Source of the DNA: Lachnospiraceae bacterium GAM79
GTDB lineage: Bacteria > Bacillota > Clostridia > Lachnospirales > Lachnospiraceae
DNA length: 64,000 nucleotides
Reading direction: 5' to 3'
Assembly (NCBI GenBank): GCA_003584705.1
Contig: AP018536.1
Span: forward strand, 2,542,001-2,606,000
Below, one piece after another: positions 8,838 to 16,445 of this stretch (position 1 is the first letter of the stretch; each line of letters starts with the position of its first letter). A model generated the notes under the pieces. That model made no database searches. It was not told the origin of the DNA and saw only the letters and a program-made list of their open reading frames with translations. Made by a program: the position numbers and the translations under genes.

Positions 8838-9593
8838 CTATACTTCCTTATCTATCTTACTTGACGTTAGAGAGGAATCCTTTTTAGAATATGTACCATT
8901 GTTTGTATAAGTCGCACTTGCGCGGTTCGCAGCATTTGATATACCAGTTGCTTTCTGGGCTGTTTTGCCTGCAAAGGAATTGTAACCTGTAAAAACCGTT
9001 TTCAATGAACTGATATCTGCTTTCTTCAATTCATCTTCATCCAGCTCCAGCTTGTTACCCTTTCCTATGGTAATACCTATTTTAGAAAGTAAATGACTGG
9101 TTTTGTCTGTCATGCCTGTCATCCATGAAGCATTTCTAAGGACATCTTTTGTATTGGATTCTCCTGCCTCCTTAACAACATCATTATAATCATCAATAAA
9201 AGATTTCACTTTTTTGGTAATTGCATCCCAGTCATAATCCTCTACCTCTGTTTCTTCCCCGGTCTTTTCATCCTTCTTTTTTATTTTCTTTTTTTCCCAG
9301 AGTGACGCATCGTTTAGTGCATCTGCTGATTTTTTCAGGGAATCCGCACTTGTTTTCATCAGTGTAAGCTTCTGTGAAGTATCGCCTTTCCCCGATAATT
9401 TTTCTGCATCCTGCTTTGCATAATATGCTTTCATAAGTTTTCCATAGCTTCCGTTTTTAATCGCAGCATAATCAGAAAGCATATTGGTGTTTCCTACGGA
9501 TGAACTGTCGGAAGTTCCTCCAAATAATGCGGAATAATCTACATTGCTGTTATATTTACTTGTGTAATCACTAAAACTCTTAATCTCTGACAT
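8838..9593 (-). CDS. FliD-like (flagellar cap C-terminal domain-like) protein
   Basis: A protein of 251 residues, starting at 9593 ('MSEIKSFSDY') after AAAGGAG. After a Ser/Asn/Tyr-rich N-terminus there is a helical region ('SADSLKKSADALNDASLW'), then text like the C-terminal domain of the flagellar cap FliD: 'VKSFIDDYNDVVKEAG', 'SHLLSKIGITIGKGNKLELD' and 'DEDELKKADISSLKTVFTG'. In FliD this order (FVDAYN..., LxSIGI, G.L.LDE..L..AL) is typical. A true FliD is about twice as long, so this is a short relative. It ends 'SKIDKEV', a variant of the island tail. It is immediately downstream of the FlxA-like gene (about 20 bases), hence cotranscribed. Role in capping or export is inference. Confidence 0.65.
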   Translation of the reverse strand: MSEIKSFSDYTSKYNSNVDYSALFGGTSDSSSVGNTNMLSDYAAIKNGSYGKLMKAYYAKQDAEKLSGKGDTSQKLTLMKTSADSLKKSADALNDASLWEKKKIKKKDEKTGEETEVEDYDWDAITKKVKSFIDDYNDVVKEAGESNTKDVLRNASWMTGMTDKTSHLLSKIGITIGKGNKLELDEDELKKADISSLKTVFTGYNSFAGKTAQKATGISNAANRASATYTNNGTYSKKDSSLTSSKIDKEV

Positions 9594-9614
9594 AATACCA
9601 TTCTCCTTTACCAA

Positions 9615-10415
9615 CTATAAACGAATATCAATCGGTGTATACACTGCCTGCTGTGTTGCATTCTGTGCATTTTCCAGAGTCGGTGTTTCTACTGTCACCT
9701 GTGTTTCCCCTTTGATATCCGTATTCTTTACGCTGTCTGTCTCCTCTGCCGCAGCCCCCGCAGATTCCTGTGTTTTCTCGGATTTATCAGTATTGTTCTT
9801 TGTTGCAGTGTCTTCTGTATTGCTGTTCTCCGCTTTTGCAGCTTCTTCTACTGATTTATTTGCATCTGCAAGTGTAGACATCTGTGCTGCTGTCGCAGAC
9901 TGTGCCTTTGCCTGCAGCTCTGCCAGTTCTTCTTCCTTCTTCTCAGTATTTCCTTTTCCGGCATCCTGTTTGATTTCAGATTCAAGCACACTGGCACGTC
10001 CCTGTATCTGTGTTGCCATACTTCCCTGCACCTTTGCCTGTTTCATGGAAGAATCTGCGGAGATCATCGCCTGCATACTTGCCTGTGACAATCCGGTGTC
10101 TTTCTTTTTTGAAGTGTTACTTGTTCCAGCCACCATATCATCCATAGATGACGAATTTTTACTCTGCTGTTCCTTTCTCTGCTCGATCTGGTGCTGTCTT
10201 AACTGCTGATTGAGATTGTTAATCTCCTGCTGTATCTCCTGACGCTTTTTCATCTTATCCTCTAATGACATTTCTTCATTCGATGATAAATCCTGTAGCT
10301 TCTGCTGTGCATTTGCAATCTGATTCTGAATATTTTTACTTACAGAATCATTCCCCTGTGTCATTCCCATTGTTCCTGTCTGCGTATTTGTCCCACTAAA
10401 TCCATTGATTCTCAT
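9615..10415 (-). CDS. FlxA-like coiled-coil protein with IDIRL tail
   Basis: A protein of 266 residues. The correct start is 10415 ('MRINGFSGTNTQTG'): AAGGAGG lies seven bases upstream, and the 65 residues upstream in frame are not supported. Residues ~20-80 ('QNQIANAQQKLQDLSSN', 'KKRQEIQQEINNLNQQLRQH') match the FlxA-like family (PF14282 as I recall); FlxA of E. coli is expressed from a sigma-28 promoter. The rest is low-complexity Ala/Lys/Glu/Thr helix. It ends 'TPIDIRL', the island tail. It is the first gene after the direct repeats at 10577-10606, so probably the head of the 5.4-10.4 kb operon. No signal peptide. Confidence 0.75.
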   Translation of the reverse strand: MRINGFSGTNTQTGTMGMTQGNDSVSKNIQNQIANAQQKLQDLSSNEEMSLEDKMKKRQEIQQEINNLNQQLRQHQIEQRKEQQSKNSSSMDDMVAGTSNTSKKKDTGLSQASMQAMISADSSMKQAKVQGSMATQIQGRASVLESEIKQDAGKGNTEKKEEELAELQAKAQSATAAQMSTLADANKSVEEAAKAENSNTEDTATKNNTDKSEKTQESAGAAAEETDSVKNTDIKGETQVTVETPTLENAQNATQQAVYTPIDIRL

Positions 10416-10576
10416 TCTAATCCTCCTTGTTTTGCGAAGCAAAATCCGAGCCCCATGGCGAGGAGATGATTTGGCCTCCTTGAGCTTAAATTCTGAAATC
10501 CGTTTCCTTAAAAATCGTACAACATGATTTCTCTTTACTGATTTTTCGGCATATCTTTCTTTACAATAAACAGCGA

Positions 10577-10606
10577 TGTTGTGAACCGCCCTTTTTTTGT
10601 TGTGAA
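10577..10606 (-). promoter_or_regulatory. Direct-repeat operator, probable LytTR binding site upstream of the FlxA-like gene
   Basis: TGTTGTGAA occurs at 10577-10585 and again at 10598-10606 (plus-strand reading), exactly 21 bp apart, two helical turns. The same repeat with the same spacing occurs at 12791-12820, upstream of the LytTR regulator gene. LytTR proteins bind 9-bp direct repeats separated by about 12 bp. The site is 162-191 bases upstream of the FlxA-like start and just beyond a GCCGAAAA element (10543-10550) that may be part of the promoter. Confidence 0.6.
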
Positions 10607-10612
10607 GCAAAT

Positions 10613-10637
10613 AAAAAACACCTCGAAGGTGCTTTTT
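10613..10637 (-). terminator. Terminator of the first two-component operon
   Basis: On the minus strand the stem CACCT-TCG-AGGTG is flanked by A-rich sequence before and a T6 run after, directly downstream of the histidine kinase stop codon at 10642. A typical intrinsic terminator; the A tract also pairs with the T tract. Confidence 0.75.
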
Positions 10638-10641
10638 GTCC

Positions 10642-12012
10642 TTATTCTACCTGTAACATAATACTTAGAACCACTTCCTGATTCTCCTGTTCTAAAGATA
10701 TATCTCCCATATACATCCTTGCAACCCTCCGGATATTATGCAGTCCAATTCCATGCTCCTTCCCGAATTTCGTTGTTTCCGGCAGATCACTGTCCTTATA
10801 ATTTAACTCTCCCTCATATCTGTTCTTTATGGTTATCATAAAAATACTGTTTTTCCGAAAAGAAGAGATACTGATATAAGGATTTTCTCCACTTACATTT
10901 TCCATGCAATTATCCAGTGCATTGTTTAAGATCACGCTTAAATCAAATGCATTTAATTTCGTATCCCCCGGATAATGAAAATCTGATATAAAACGAATCT
11001 GCTTTTCCTTTGCTTCTCTTAACTTTTCCATCAGAATCACATCAATGACAGGACTCCCCGTTTTTATCTCAGGAGATATTTCATTCCACTCCTTTTTCAA
11101 ATGCTCCATATATTCTGCTGCATCATCCATATGATTCTCTGCCACAAGATGTTCCAGCATCTGTATATGATTCCCCATGTCATGACGCAGGCTGCGGATA
11201 TCCTGATACAGCTTTTCCACTTCCCCGATATGCTTTTTCATATCACTGACCTGATTTAATACCAGCTCCTGACCTGTCTGTTCTTCCTGTGCCACCTTCC
11301 AGTTTTGAAACATCGTAGTCATAACAAGAATTGCTATGATAGAGATAAAATAAAGCACAAAGCTTAAAGCTCCATAAAATCCATAGGTATCTGTCAGGCT
11401 CTTTCCTGTATCTTTTTCATAAATATTCAGATAATATTGCAGAATGCCATATCCTGTAACTCCCACAAGAGAAGGTATGATGAGCATTACCAGCTCTTTA
11501 ACGTTCATTTCATCATTTTTGTATACATATGCTTTATTGATCAGACCGATTGCAACTGCAAGGAAAACGATACAAAGCACAATATCCAGAATTCTCGTTC
11601 CAACATAAAGTCCATATTGCAGCCATTGTCTTCCTGCAATCGTATTCCCAAAAACCAGAGCTTTTGTGATAAAATCATCCAGTCTGTCTGCCATTGCAAC
11701 CGCAAGCCAACGGATAGAAAAAAATGTCACTGCAAGAAATATTTTCTGATAGATGTTTCTTCTGTCCTGTACATACATCACAAGAAATGCAGCCACAACC
11801 CCCAGCATATATGCAGAAAAATTGCCAATCTGCTGCGGTATCAGATACAGCACAGACATAATTCCAATATAAACAATACTGACCAGAGCAGCTTCCCTTT
11901 TCTTTTTCATATATGGATATACAAAAACACCAAAACAGATTCCTGTAATAATCAAAATTGCAATAACAGAAAACTTCGATGTGATCATCCAACATCTTTC
12001 CACTAAACTCAT
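10642..12012 (-). CDS. AgrC-type sensor histidine kinase (GHKL ATPase)
   Basis: A 456-residue membrane sensor kinase. About six hydrophobic segments fill residues 1-235 (from 'VIAILIITGICFGVFVYPY' to 'ALSFVLYFISIIAILVM'). A short coiled linker follows, then the H box 'SLRHDMGNHIQML' near 275, the N box 'ILNNALDNCMENV' near 360 and the G box 'EHGIGLHNIRRVARMY' near 420. This is the AgrC/ComD/BlpH layout with a HATPase_c_5-type domain; such kinases usually sense peptides. The ATG overlaps the TGA of the regulator gene (ATGA, 12009-12012), so the pair is translationally coupled. No pheromone precursor gene was seen. Confidence 0.9.
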   Translation of the reverse strand: MSLVERCWMITSKFSVIAILIITGICFGVFVYPYMKKKREAALVSIVYIGIMSVLYLIPQQIGNFSAYMLGVVAAFLVMYVQDRRNIYQKIFLAVTFFSIRWLAVAMADRLDDFITKALVFGNTIAGRQWLQYGLYVGTRILDIVLCIVFLAVAIGLINKAYVYKNDEMNVKELVMLIIPSLVGVTGYGILQYYLNIYEKDTGKSLTDTYGFYGALSFVLYFISIIAILVMTTMFQNWKVAQEEQTGQELVLNQVSDMKKHIGEVEKLYQDIRSLRHDMGNHIQMLEHLVAENHMDDAAEYMEHLKKEWNEISPEIKTGSPVIDVILMEKLREAKEKQIRFISDFHYPGDTKLNAFDLSVILNNALDNCMENVSGENPYISISSFRKNSIFMITIKNRYEGELNYKDSDLPETTKFGKEHGIGLHNIRRVARMYMGDISLEQENQEVVLSIMLQVE

Positions 12013-12722
12013 CTGACTTCATTTCCTTTCCTCTGGTTATACTTCAGATACCTCCTCACAAACTCCGGATAATTCTTTTTTGCAATCAATGCAGTTCCAT
12101 TTTTCATAGTTACACAAGTTGCATCATATTTTTCTACATATTTAAAATGTACAAGATAGGCTCTGTGTGTTCGGAAAAAATCTGTTCCTGCCATATCACT
12201 TAATTCCTGTAATTTACCATAGTATTCAATATCCGTACTTCGTGTATGGATAATAACTTTCCGGTTATACACCTCGGCATACACAATATCACGCAGAAAA
12301 ATCTTTATATGACTTCCGGCGGTCTGTACCATAATATACTTTTCGTCTTTTTCAAGTCTGGAACTCCTTTTTATGTTATGGACTGCCTTTGTCACAACCT
12401 CTTTCAATTTCTCATCGGAAAATGGCTTAACCAGATAATGAAATGCTCCGACATCAAATGCCTGAAAAACATACTCCTCTGCTGCTGTCACAAAAATGAG
12501 TATCATATTCTCATTGTCCTGACGAAGCATCTTTGCCGTTTCCATCCCATCCATTCCCGGCATCTGAATATCCAGAAAAAGAATATCCGGCTTACTGCCA
12601 CTTGCGATCAGTTCATCACCCGATAAATATTTATCTATAACCGCATCCGGCAATAACTTTTTTATCTTTTCTTCCAGTATCTGAACCATAGATACTTCAT
12701 CATCACAGATAGCTATTTGCAT
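12009..12722 (-). CDS. LytTR-family response regulator (AgrA-like)
   Basis: A response regulator of 237 residues, partner of the kinase it overlaps. I chose the ATG at 12722 ('MQIAICDDEVS') because AAAGGAAG precedes it; the longer in-frame form is not needed. The receiver domain has 'ICDDE', the phospho-acceptor Asp in 'DILFLDIQMPGMDGME' and 'LVKPF'. The C-terminal LytTR DNA-binding domain has 'YIMVQTAGSHIKIFLRDIVY' and 'FFRTHRAYLVHFKYVEKYD'. Two TATAAT boxes and a pair of direct repeats lie upstream, so it probably regulates itself as well as the FlxA-like operon, which has the same repeats. Confidence 0.9.
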   Translation of the reverse strand: MQIAICDDEVSMVQILEEKIKKLLPDAVIDKYLSGDELIASGSKPDILFLDIQMPGMDGMETAKMLRQDNENMILIFVTAAEEYVFQAFDVGAFHYLVKPFSDEKLKEVVTKAVHNIKRSSRLEKDEKYIMVQTAGSHIKIFLRDIVYAEVYNRKVIIHTRSTDIEYYGKLQELSDMAGTDFFRTHRAYLVHFKYVEKYDATCVTMKNGTALIAKKNYPEFVRRYLKYNQRKGNEVR

Positions 12723-12756
12723 TTTGCCACTTCCTTTTTGTCTGATAAATATATTT

Positions 12757-12820
12757 ATTATATCGGACGAACAGATTATATCTGCCACAGTTGTTGTGAA
12801 ATGACCTTTTTTTGTTGTGA
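12757..12820 (-). promoter_or_regulatory. Promoter and LytTR-type direct repeats of the first two-component system
   Basis: TTGTTGTGA occurs at 12791-12799 and 12812-12820, 21 bp apart. On the minus strand two TATAAT boxes follow at 12780-12775 and 12762-12757; the second sits within TCCGATATAAT. The regulator's ATG is at 12722. Position upstream of the -10 suits an activator site. The repeat core is identical to that at 10577-10606, so the two form one regulon. Confidence 0.6.
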
Positions 12821-12825
12821 AAAGA

Positions 12826-12851
12826 GCAGTAAACCATTATTGGTTCACTGC
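12826..12851 (-). terminator. Terminator of the 13-19 kb gene run
   Basis: On the minus strand GCAGTGAACCA and its near-perfect complement form an 11-bp stem with a short loop, followed by TCTTTTC. It lies downstream of the 13069-13710 gene and just before the regulator's operator, so it separates the two transcription units. Confidence 0.6.
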
Positions 12852-12877
12852 CCTGTCTTTTAGTCATGTCTGCACTA

Positions 12878-12964
12878 TTAAAGAAATGAAATAAACTCCT
12901 TCATTGGTATACGCTGGGATTCGTGTCTATTTGCATCTGCTTTATCTTTTAACTTATCGGAATA
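12878..12964 (-). pseudogene. Possible gene remnant in the gap 12.85-13.07 kb
   Basis: A 28-codon open stretch ends in 'QRIPMKEFISFL' and a TAA at 12878-12880. It is preceded by an in-frame TAG and has no start or ribosome site. A second short coding-like piece ('ERYSSLVAALSS'-stop) lies at about 13000-13040 in another frame. Together they look like the decayed 3' end of another island gene. Nothing else is seen in this gap. Confidence 0.3.
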
Positions 12965-13068
12965 CTACTTTTATCTAGAGTAGTAGTAATTTATGAACTC
13001 AATGCCGCTACCAGCGATGAATATCTTTCCGTTTTTTATCTACTATTTACTAAAACGCAATCAACAAT

Positions 13069-13710
13069 CTAAATCTGCAAATCAATAGTATTTCCTTCAT
13101 TATTGTTCTTTTCCTTTGATTCCTCTGCGGATATATCTGCCTTTATTTTGCTATAAGAAACATTTCCTTTCGCTTTTTCGCCATACTCTTCCTTCAAACG
13201 GGCTAACTCATCATTATAAATTGATGTAAACACTCTTGCTCTTGCAAATTCTTCATCTGTACTTATAGCTTTCCAGTTTCTTGACTCTGGATTATAAGAA
13301 AGCGTTTTATTACCTTTTGAATCCCAAAACATACATGCAGCATTCATTTTGCCACCAGTTTTTTTCATGCTTGATTCATATATAGCCTTTCTATCAGGAG
13401 ATACTGTTTCTCCATGCTGCATACACAATTTTCGATAAGCATCATCATCCCTTTTTCCAGTAGCAAACTCTTTTCTTGCAAGTTCTTTTATTGCTTCGTC
13501 AAATTCTTCCTCTGACATCGCTGGTTTATCTCGTTTTGTCATGATAGTATCCCAGTTTGGTTTGGTAAAATTAATGTCCACAGGCTTAAATCTTAATGAG
13601 AAATTACCATAATCACATTGTGCTAACGGATCATTTGAACTTGCTTTTTTCCCGAACATCTGCTGAACCATTTGAGCATATTGCGAATAATTATCTCTTG
13701 TTATCTGCAT
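13069..13710 (-). CDS. Island protein, 'PDR' family member with IDLQI tail
   Basis: A protein of 213 residues starting at 13710 ('MQITRDNYSQYAQM') after GGAGG. It belongs to a family with three copies here (also 14838-15350 and 17106-17693). Shared signature: 'ELARKEFAT...', then '[ST]VSPDRKAIYESSMKK' (compare 'DVAPDRKQLYEQAKN' and 'KVAPDRAALIGKFSQ'), then an aromatic 'SRNWKAIST' followed by a helical C-terminal tail 'FTSIYNDELARLKEEYGEK'. There is no signal peptide or membrane segment. It ends 'TIDLQI', the island tail. It is the last gene of the 13-19 kb run and is followed by a terminator. Function unknown. Confidence 0.75.
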   Translation of the reverse strand: MQITRDNYSQYAQMVQQMFGKKASSNDPLAQCDYGNFSLRFKPVDINFTKPNWDTIMTKRDKPAMSEEEFDEAIKELARKEFATGKRDDDAYRKLCMQHGETVSPDRKAIYESSMKKTGGKMNAACMFWDSKGNKTLSYNPESRNWKAISTDEEFARARVFTSIYNDELARLKEEYGEKAKGNVSYSKIKADISAEESKEKNNNEGNTIDLQI

Positions 13711-13757
13711 AATATTATTCCTCCATATTGGCATATATTTCATCTGTTCCAAATTCA

Positions 13758-14504
13758 CTAAATCAAAAAATCAACCCTTCCGCCGATTTTATTCTCCTCC
13801 GGTTTGATAGAATCCCTGTCAATATTTTTGATCTTATCCAAAAGTTCTTCTTTTGAATTTTCCTGAACTGTAGTTTTTCGTACTTCGATTTGCTTGGACT
13901 GTTCCTTTTTCTTTGCCTCTTTTTTCTCCTCAGCTTTCTTTTCCTGAATCTTTTCAAGATATTCTTTCTGACTGGCTGATGATTTTTCCAATTGTGCAAA
14001 GAAGGTTGTAGTTCCGTCACTATTAAAAGAGATGCCAAATTTTGTTATTTTTGTATCAGCATCTGCATTGCCGTTAGTCTTACCGAATGTTCTTTCAAAT
14101 CCGAACTGGGCATTGATTTCATCTGACATGCGCAAAGCTCCCTCAATGCTATGCATTTTTTCTGCATAATATTTCGGATCAGACGCCATCTTCTCCATTT
14201 CTTCCTTTGAGAAAATAACCGTATACTCCTTATCACTTTGGGCTAAAATATCTTTGGCATTATCACCATTTTCAAAATCGGCAACCATAAAATCCATGTC
14301 GTTTCTTGATCCACGCAAATTCTCCAGCATTTTTTGTGCCGCTTTACTGAGATTTTTTTCAGCGATGCTTTCAGTCGTATTTTTCTTTAATTTCGTATTT
14401 TCTGTTTGTTTGTGCTGTTTCTTTTTCTTATTTGCCGTACCAGTCTTGTAGTTGTTCTGGTAACTTGCATAAGCAGCCGTGGTTGTGCTTACATTCATTG
14501 ACAT
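13758..14504 (-). CDS. Island protein with Lys/Glu coiled coil and VDFLI tail
   Basis: A protein of 248 residues starting at 14504 ('MSMNVSTTTAAY') nine bases after AAGGAGG. It has a Ser/Thr/Tyr/Asn-rich N-terminus, a Lys-rich patch ('KKKKQHK'), a globular middle with 'YTVIFSKEEMEKMASDP', then 'ITKFGISFNSDGTTTFFAQL', then a strong coiled coil ('EKIQEKKAEEKKEAKKKEQ') and the C-terminus 'GGRVDFLI'. The plan is the same as in the 6170-6790 gene. It may correspond to DUF6033, a family I remember only loosely. A GCCGATAT box lies about 60 bases upstream. Another start two codons downstream is possible. Confidence 0.72.
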   Translation of the reverse strand: MSMNVSTTTAAYASYQNNYKTGTANKKKKQHKQTENTKLKKNTTESIAEKNLSKAAQKMLENLRGSRNDMDFMVADFENGDNAKDILAQSDKEYTVIFSKEEMEKMASDPKYYAEKMHSIEGALRMSDEINAQFGFERTFGKTNGNADADTKITKFGISFNSDGTTTFFAQLEKSSASQKEYLEKIQEKKAEEKKEAKKKEQSKQIEVRKTTVQENSKEELLDKIKNIDRDSIKPEENKIGGRVDFLI

Positions 14505-14562
14505 ATCCGGTGTCCTCCTTGTACATATCACATCGTAAATCCGTTTACCTGTTCTTTTCTAT

Positions 14563-14570
14563 ATATCGGC
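14563..14570 (-). promoter_or_regulatory. GCCGATAT element, possible sigma-28-type -10
   Basis: GCCGATAT equals the -10 consensus of Gram-positive sigma-D/sigma-28 promoters and lies about 60 bases upstream of the 14504 start. The -35 position (TCAT at 15 bp) does not match TAAA well, so the call is tentative. Confidence 0.3.
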
Positions 14571-14684
14571 ATAATTGTTTCGATTATGAATCTTATCATA
14601 AAGTTCTGGACTTCACGTGAAAAATCAAAAGTGCCACCTGGCACTGCTCCTATGCTCATTTTTTCCTTGCGCACAATATTTATT

Positions 14685-14834
14685 TTATGCTCTGGCTTCA
14701 AAAGAAGGTCTATCCTGATCCAAATAATCCGGCATCTCTCTCAATTCTGAACTTCCATTCTCTTTTACGAAATTATATTCGCTCCAATAAATAGAATAAA
14801 ATTCATCTTTTTTTGCAAGTTCCGCTGGTGTCAT
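14685..14834 (-). pseudogene. C-terminal part of a split 'PDR' family gene
   Basis: A 49-codon reading frame starting two codons after, and in the same frame as, the TAA that ends the 14838-15350 gene. Its product ('MTPAELAKKDEFYSIYWSEY' and onward) aligns without gaps to the C-terminal tail of the 13069-13710 product ('TDEEFARARVFTSIYND'). So the two pieces were once one gene of about 220 codons interrupted by a single stop codon at 14838-14840. It has no ribosome site of its own; re-initiation at the ATG six bases after the stop is conceivable. Confidence 0.6.
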
Positions 14835-14837
14835 CTC

Positions 14838-15350
14838 TTAGCCCCAGCCATTTCCAAGATTAGATAATACCGTTACTCCCTGATACTGAATTTCAGCACC
14901 ATAACCACCAGTAGTTAGAATTGGGCAATTCAATGTTCCTCCTCCTGCCAGTGCAAACTGTTTTTCAGCAAAATTACTGCTTTTTCCTTCTGCCTTCTCC
15001 AAAAAATCCAATAGTGATAATTCTCCACATCCTTTACATTTCGGATTGCCAGTTTGTTTTTTTATAGTATTTTTAGCCTGTTCATATAATTGCTTTCTAT
15101 CAGGTGCAACATCTGATAGATATTCTGCCCGTAAACCAAGAACCTGTCTGGAAATATATTCTGACTCTGTCTTATTTGTTGTCGTAGCTGCTCGTCGTGC
15201 CAGTTCTCTAATTTCACTAACAAATTCCGTCTGCGTTTTTGAGCTTTTCCCTTTTGTTGGAATAAAAGACCAATTCGGTTCTCCGTTACTGCATGAGGAA
15301 ATTAATTGTTCTTTTCTAATAGCTCCTATACCTGACAACAATACACTCAT
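14838..15350 (-). CDS. Island 'PDR' family protein, truncated by an in-frame stop
   Basis: A 170-residue product, member of the family of 13069-13710 and 17106-17693. It has 'SEIRELARRAATTTNKTES', 'DVAPDRKQLYEQAKN', a Cys pair 'CKGCGELSLLDFLEKAEG' and ends abruptly in 'SNLGNGWG'. In its relatives the corresponding 'NW'/'GW' is followed by about 40 more residues; here these are encoded in frame after the TAA (14685-14834). Its ATG overlaps the stop of the upstream gene by one base (TAATG at 15350), showing translational coupling. It starts 'MSVLLSGIGAIRKEQL'. Either a recent nonsense mutation or a two-piece product. Confidence 0.65.
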   Translation of the reverse strand: MSVLLSGIGAIRKEQLISSCSNGEPNWSFIPTKGKSSKTQTEFVSEIRELARRAATTTNKTESEYISRQVLGLRAEYLSDVAPDRKQLYEQAKNTIKKQTGNPKCKGCGELSLLDFLEKAEGKSSNFAEKQFALAGGGTLNCPILTTGGYGAEIQYQGVTVLSNLGNGWG

Positions 15351-16426
15351 TAACTCAACTCCTTATTTGACACTTCATAATCACCAAATATGTCGTTAAT
15401 TCTTGTTTCATATGCGTACCATCGTGTAAATACAGACATATTCCCCAGGAAATTTTTAACTTTAAAAGTGTCTTCTGACTTCGGATAATAATCTTCCATT
15501 AAATCCCAGACATTGCGAATTTCCCCTTCCGATTCGGTGCGTAACGTCTGAAACGGAACCTTTAAATCGTAATTATTCTCTCCGATTGTTATTTTCAGAT
15601 TTCCACTAAATTTATTGTCCTCTGTAAAAGACGTTACCTGTTCCTTGAAAAACATCTTAAAATTCTCAGGCGGTATCGCTGATTCCTTTGCCAGACTGCT
15701 CCTGCCAGCCTGATTTCTAAATTCAAAATTCCATGTGCTGTTAAAATCAAAACCACCGTCTAATGTAAGGCTGGAATTTGCTTCGATTTTATCACAGTCA
15801 ATTTCACCTAATTTCCATTTATCAGTCATCTGTTGGACAGATTCCCTCAATGCCGCATTGGTTTCATTGCATTGATAGTAATAATCTGAATTATAATAAG
15901 TCCAGTCACTGTGGCTATCAGAATAGTATTTCTCATTCAATGATTTTCCTTCCTGATAGTTCGCCAGACTTGCTGCCCTTGCATTTTCTTTTGCAAATAT
16001 CTCATACATCTCACTTACGATCTGTGTATTATCTGCTTCATTGGTTCCAGATGTCTGGTGCTGACTTGTCCAATAGGTACGCATGGAAGTACAACATTCC
16101 TCAAAATAGGAATTAAGTTCCTCTCTGCTCACCTTTCCGGCATAAAAATCGGTCATATGACTGGATATATCTTTCTGCATATCATAACCAAAGGAATCTC
16201 CGAAGGTACTCTTGGGCATCCCTGTCACTACATTAAATTTTTGATAACAGTCACATACATATACCAGTGGTTCTGCCATTTTCTCAAAAGTGTCTTTTCT
16301 GGTTTGGATTTCTTTTGTCAAATCCTTTACCTTTTCTTTGTATTCATCATATTTGCCTGCATCATTTACAATATTATTTACGTTGTTTGAAGCAAGCGCT
16401 CCGATGTAAAGTGTACTGTCTCTCAT
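15350..16426 (-). CDS. Large island protein of unknown function
   Basis: A 358-residue soluble protein with no signal peptide and no family I recognise. It contains a helical N-terminal part ('YDEYKEKVKDLTKEIQTRKD'), 'YVCDCYQKFNVVTGMPKST', a Tyr-rich stretch ('DWTYYNSDYYYQ') and a beta-rich C-terminal half ('NLKITIGENNYDLKVPFQTL'). The ATG at 16426 follows AGAGAGG. It overlaps the next gene by one base, so the two are coupled. It lies 20 bases downstream of the 16446-16958 gene. It ends 'YEVSNKELS', without the shared tail. No paralogue was seen in the window. Confidence 0.72.
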   Translation of the reverse strand: MRDSTLYIGALASNNVNNIVNDAGKYDEYKEKVKDLTKEIQTRKDTFEKMAEPLVYVCDCYQKFNVVTGMPKSTFGDSFGYDMQKDISSHMTDFYAGKVSREELNSYFEECCTSMRTYWTSQHQTSGTNEADNTQIVSEMYEIFAKENARAASLANYQEGKSLNEKYYSDSHSDWTYYNSDYYYQCNETNAALRESVQQMTDKWKLGEIDCDKIEANSSLTLDGGFDFNSTWNFEFRNQAGRSSLAKESAIPPENFKMFFKEQVTSFTEDNKFSGNLKITIGENNYDLKVPFQTLRTESEGEIRNVWDLMEDYYPKSEDTFKVKNFLGNMSVFTRWYAYETRINDIFGDYEVSNKELS

Positions 16427-16445
16427 ACATTATCCTCTCTAACTG

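Noticed and set aside
9712..10209. 165-codon plus-strand frame opposite the FlxA-like gene
   Set aside because: Its Ser/Ala/Cys-rich low-complexity product is the antisense of the Ala/Lys/Glu-rich FlxA-like protein and has no ribosome site.
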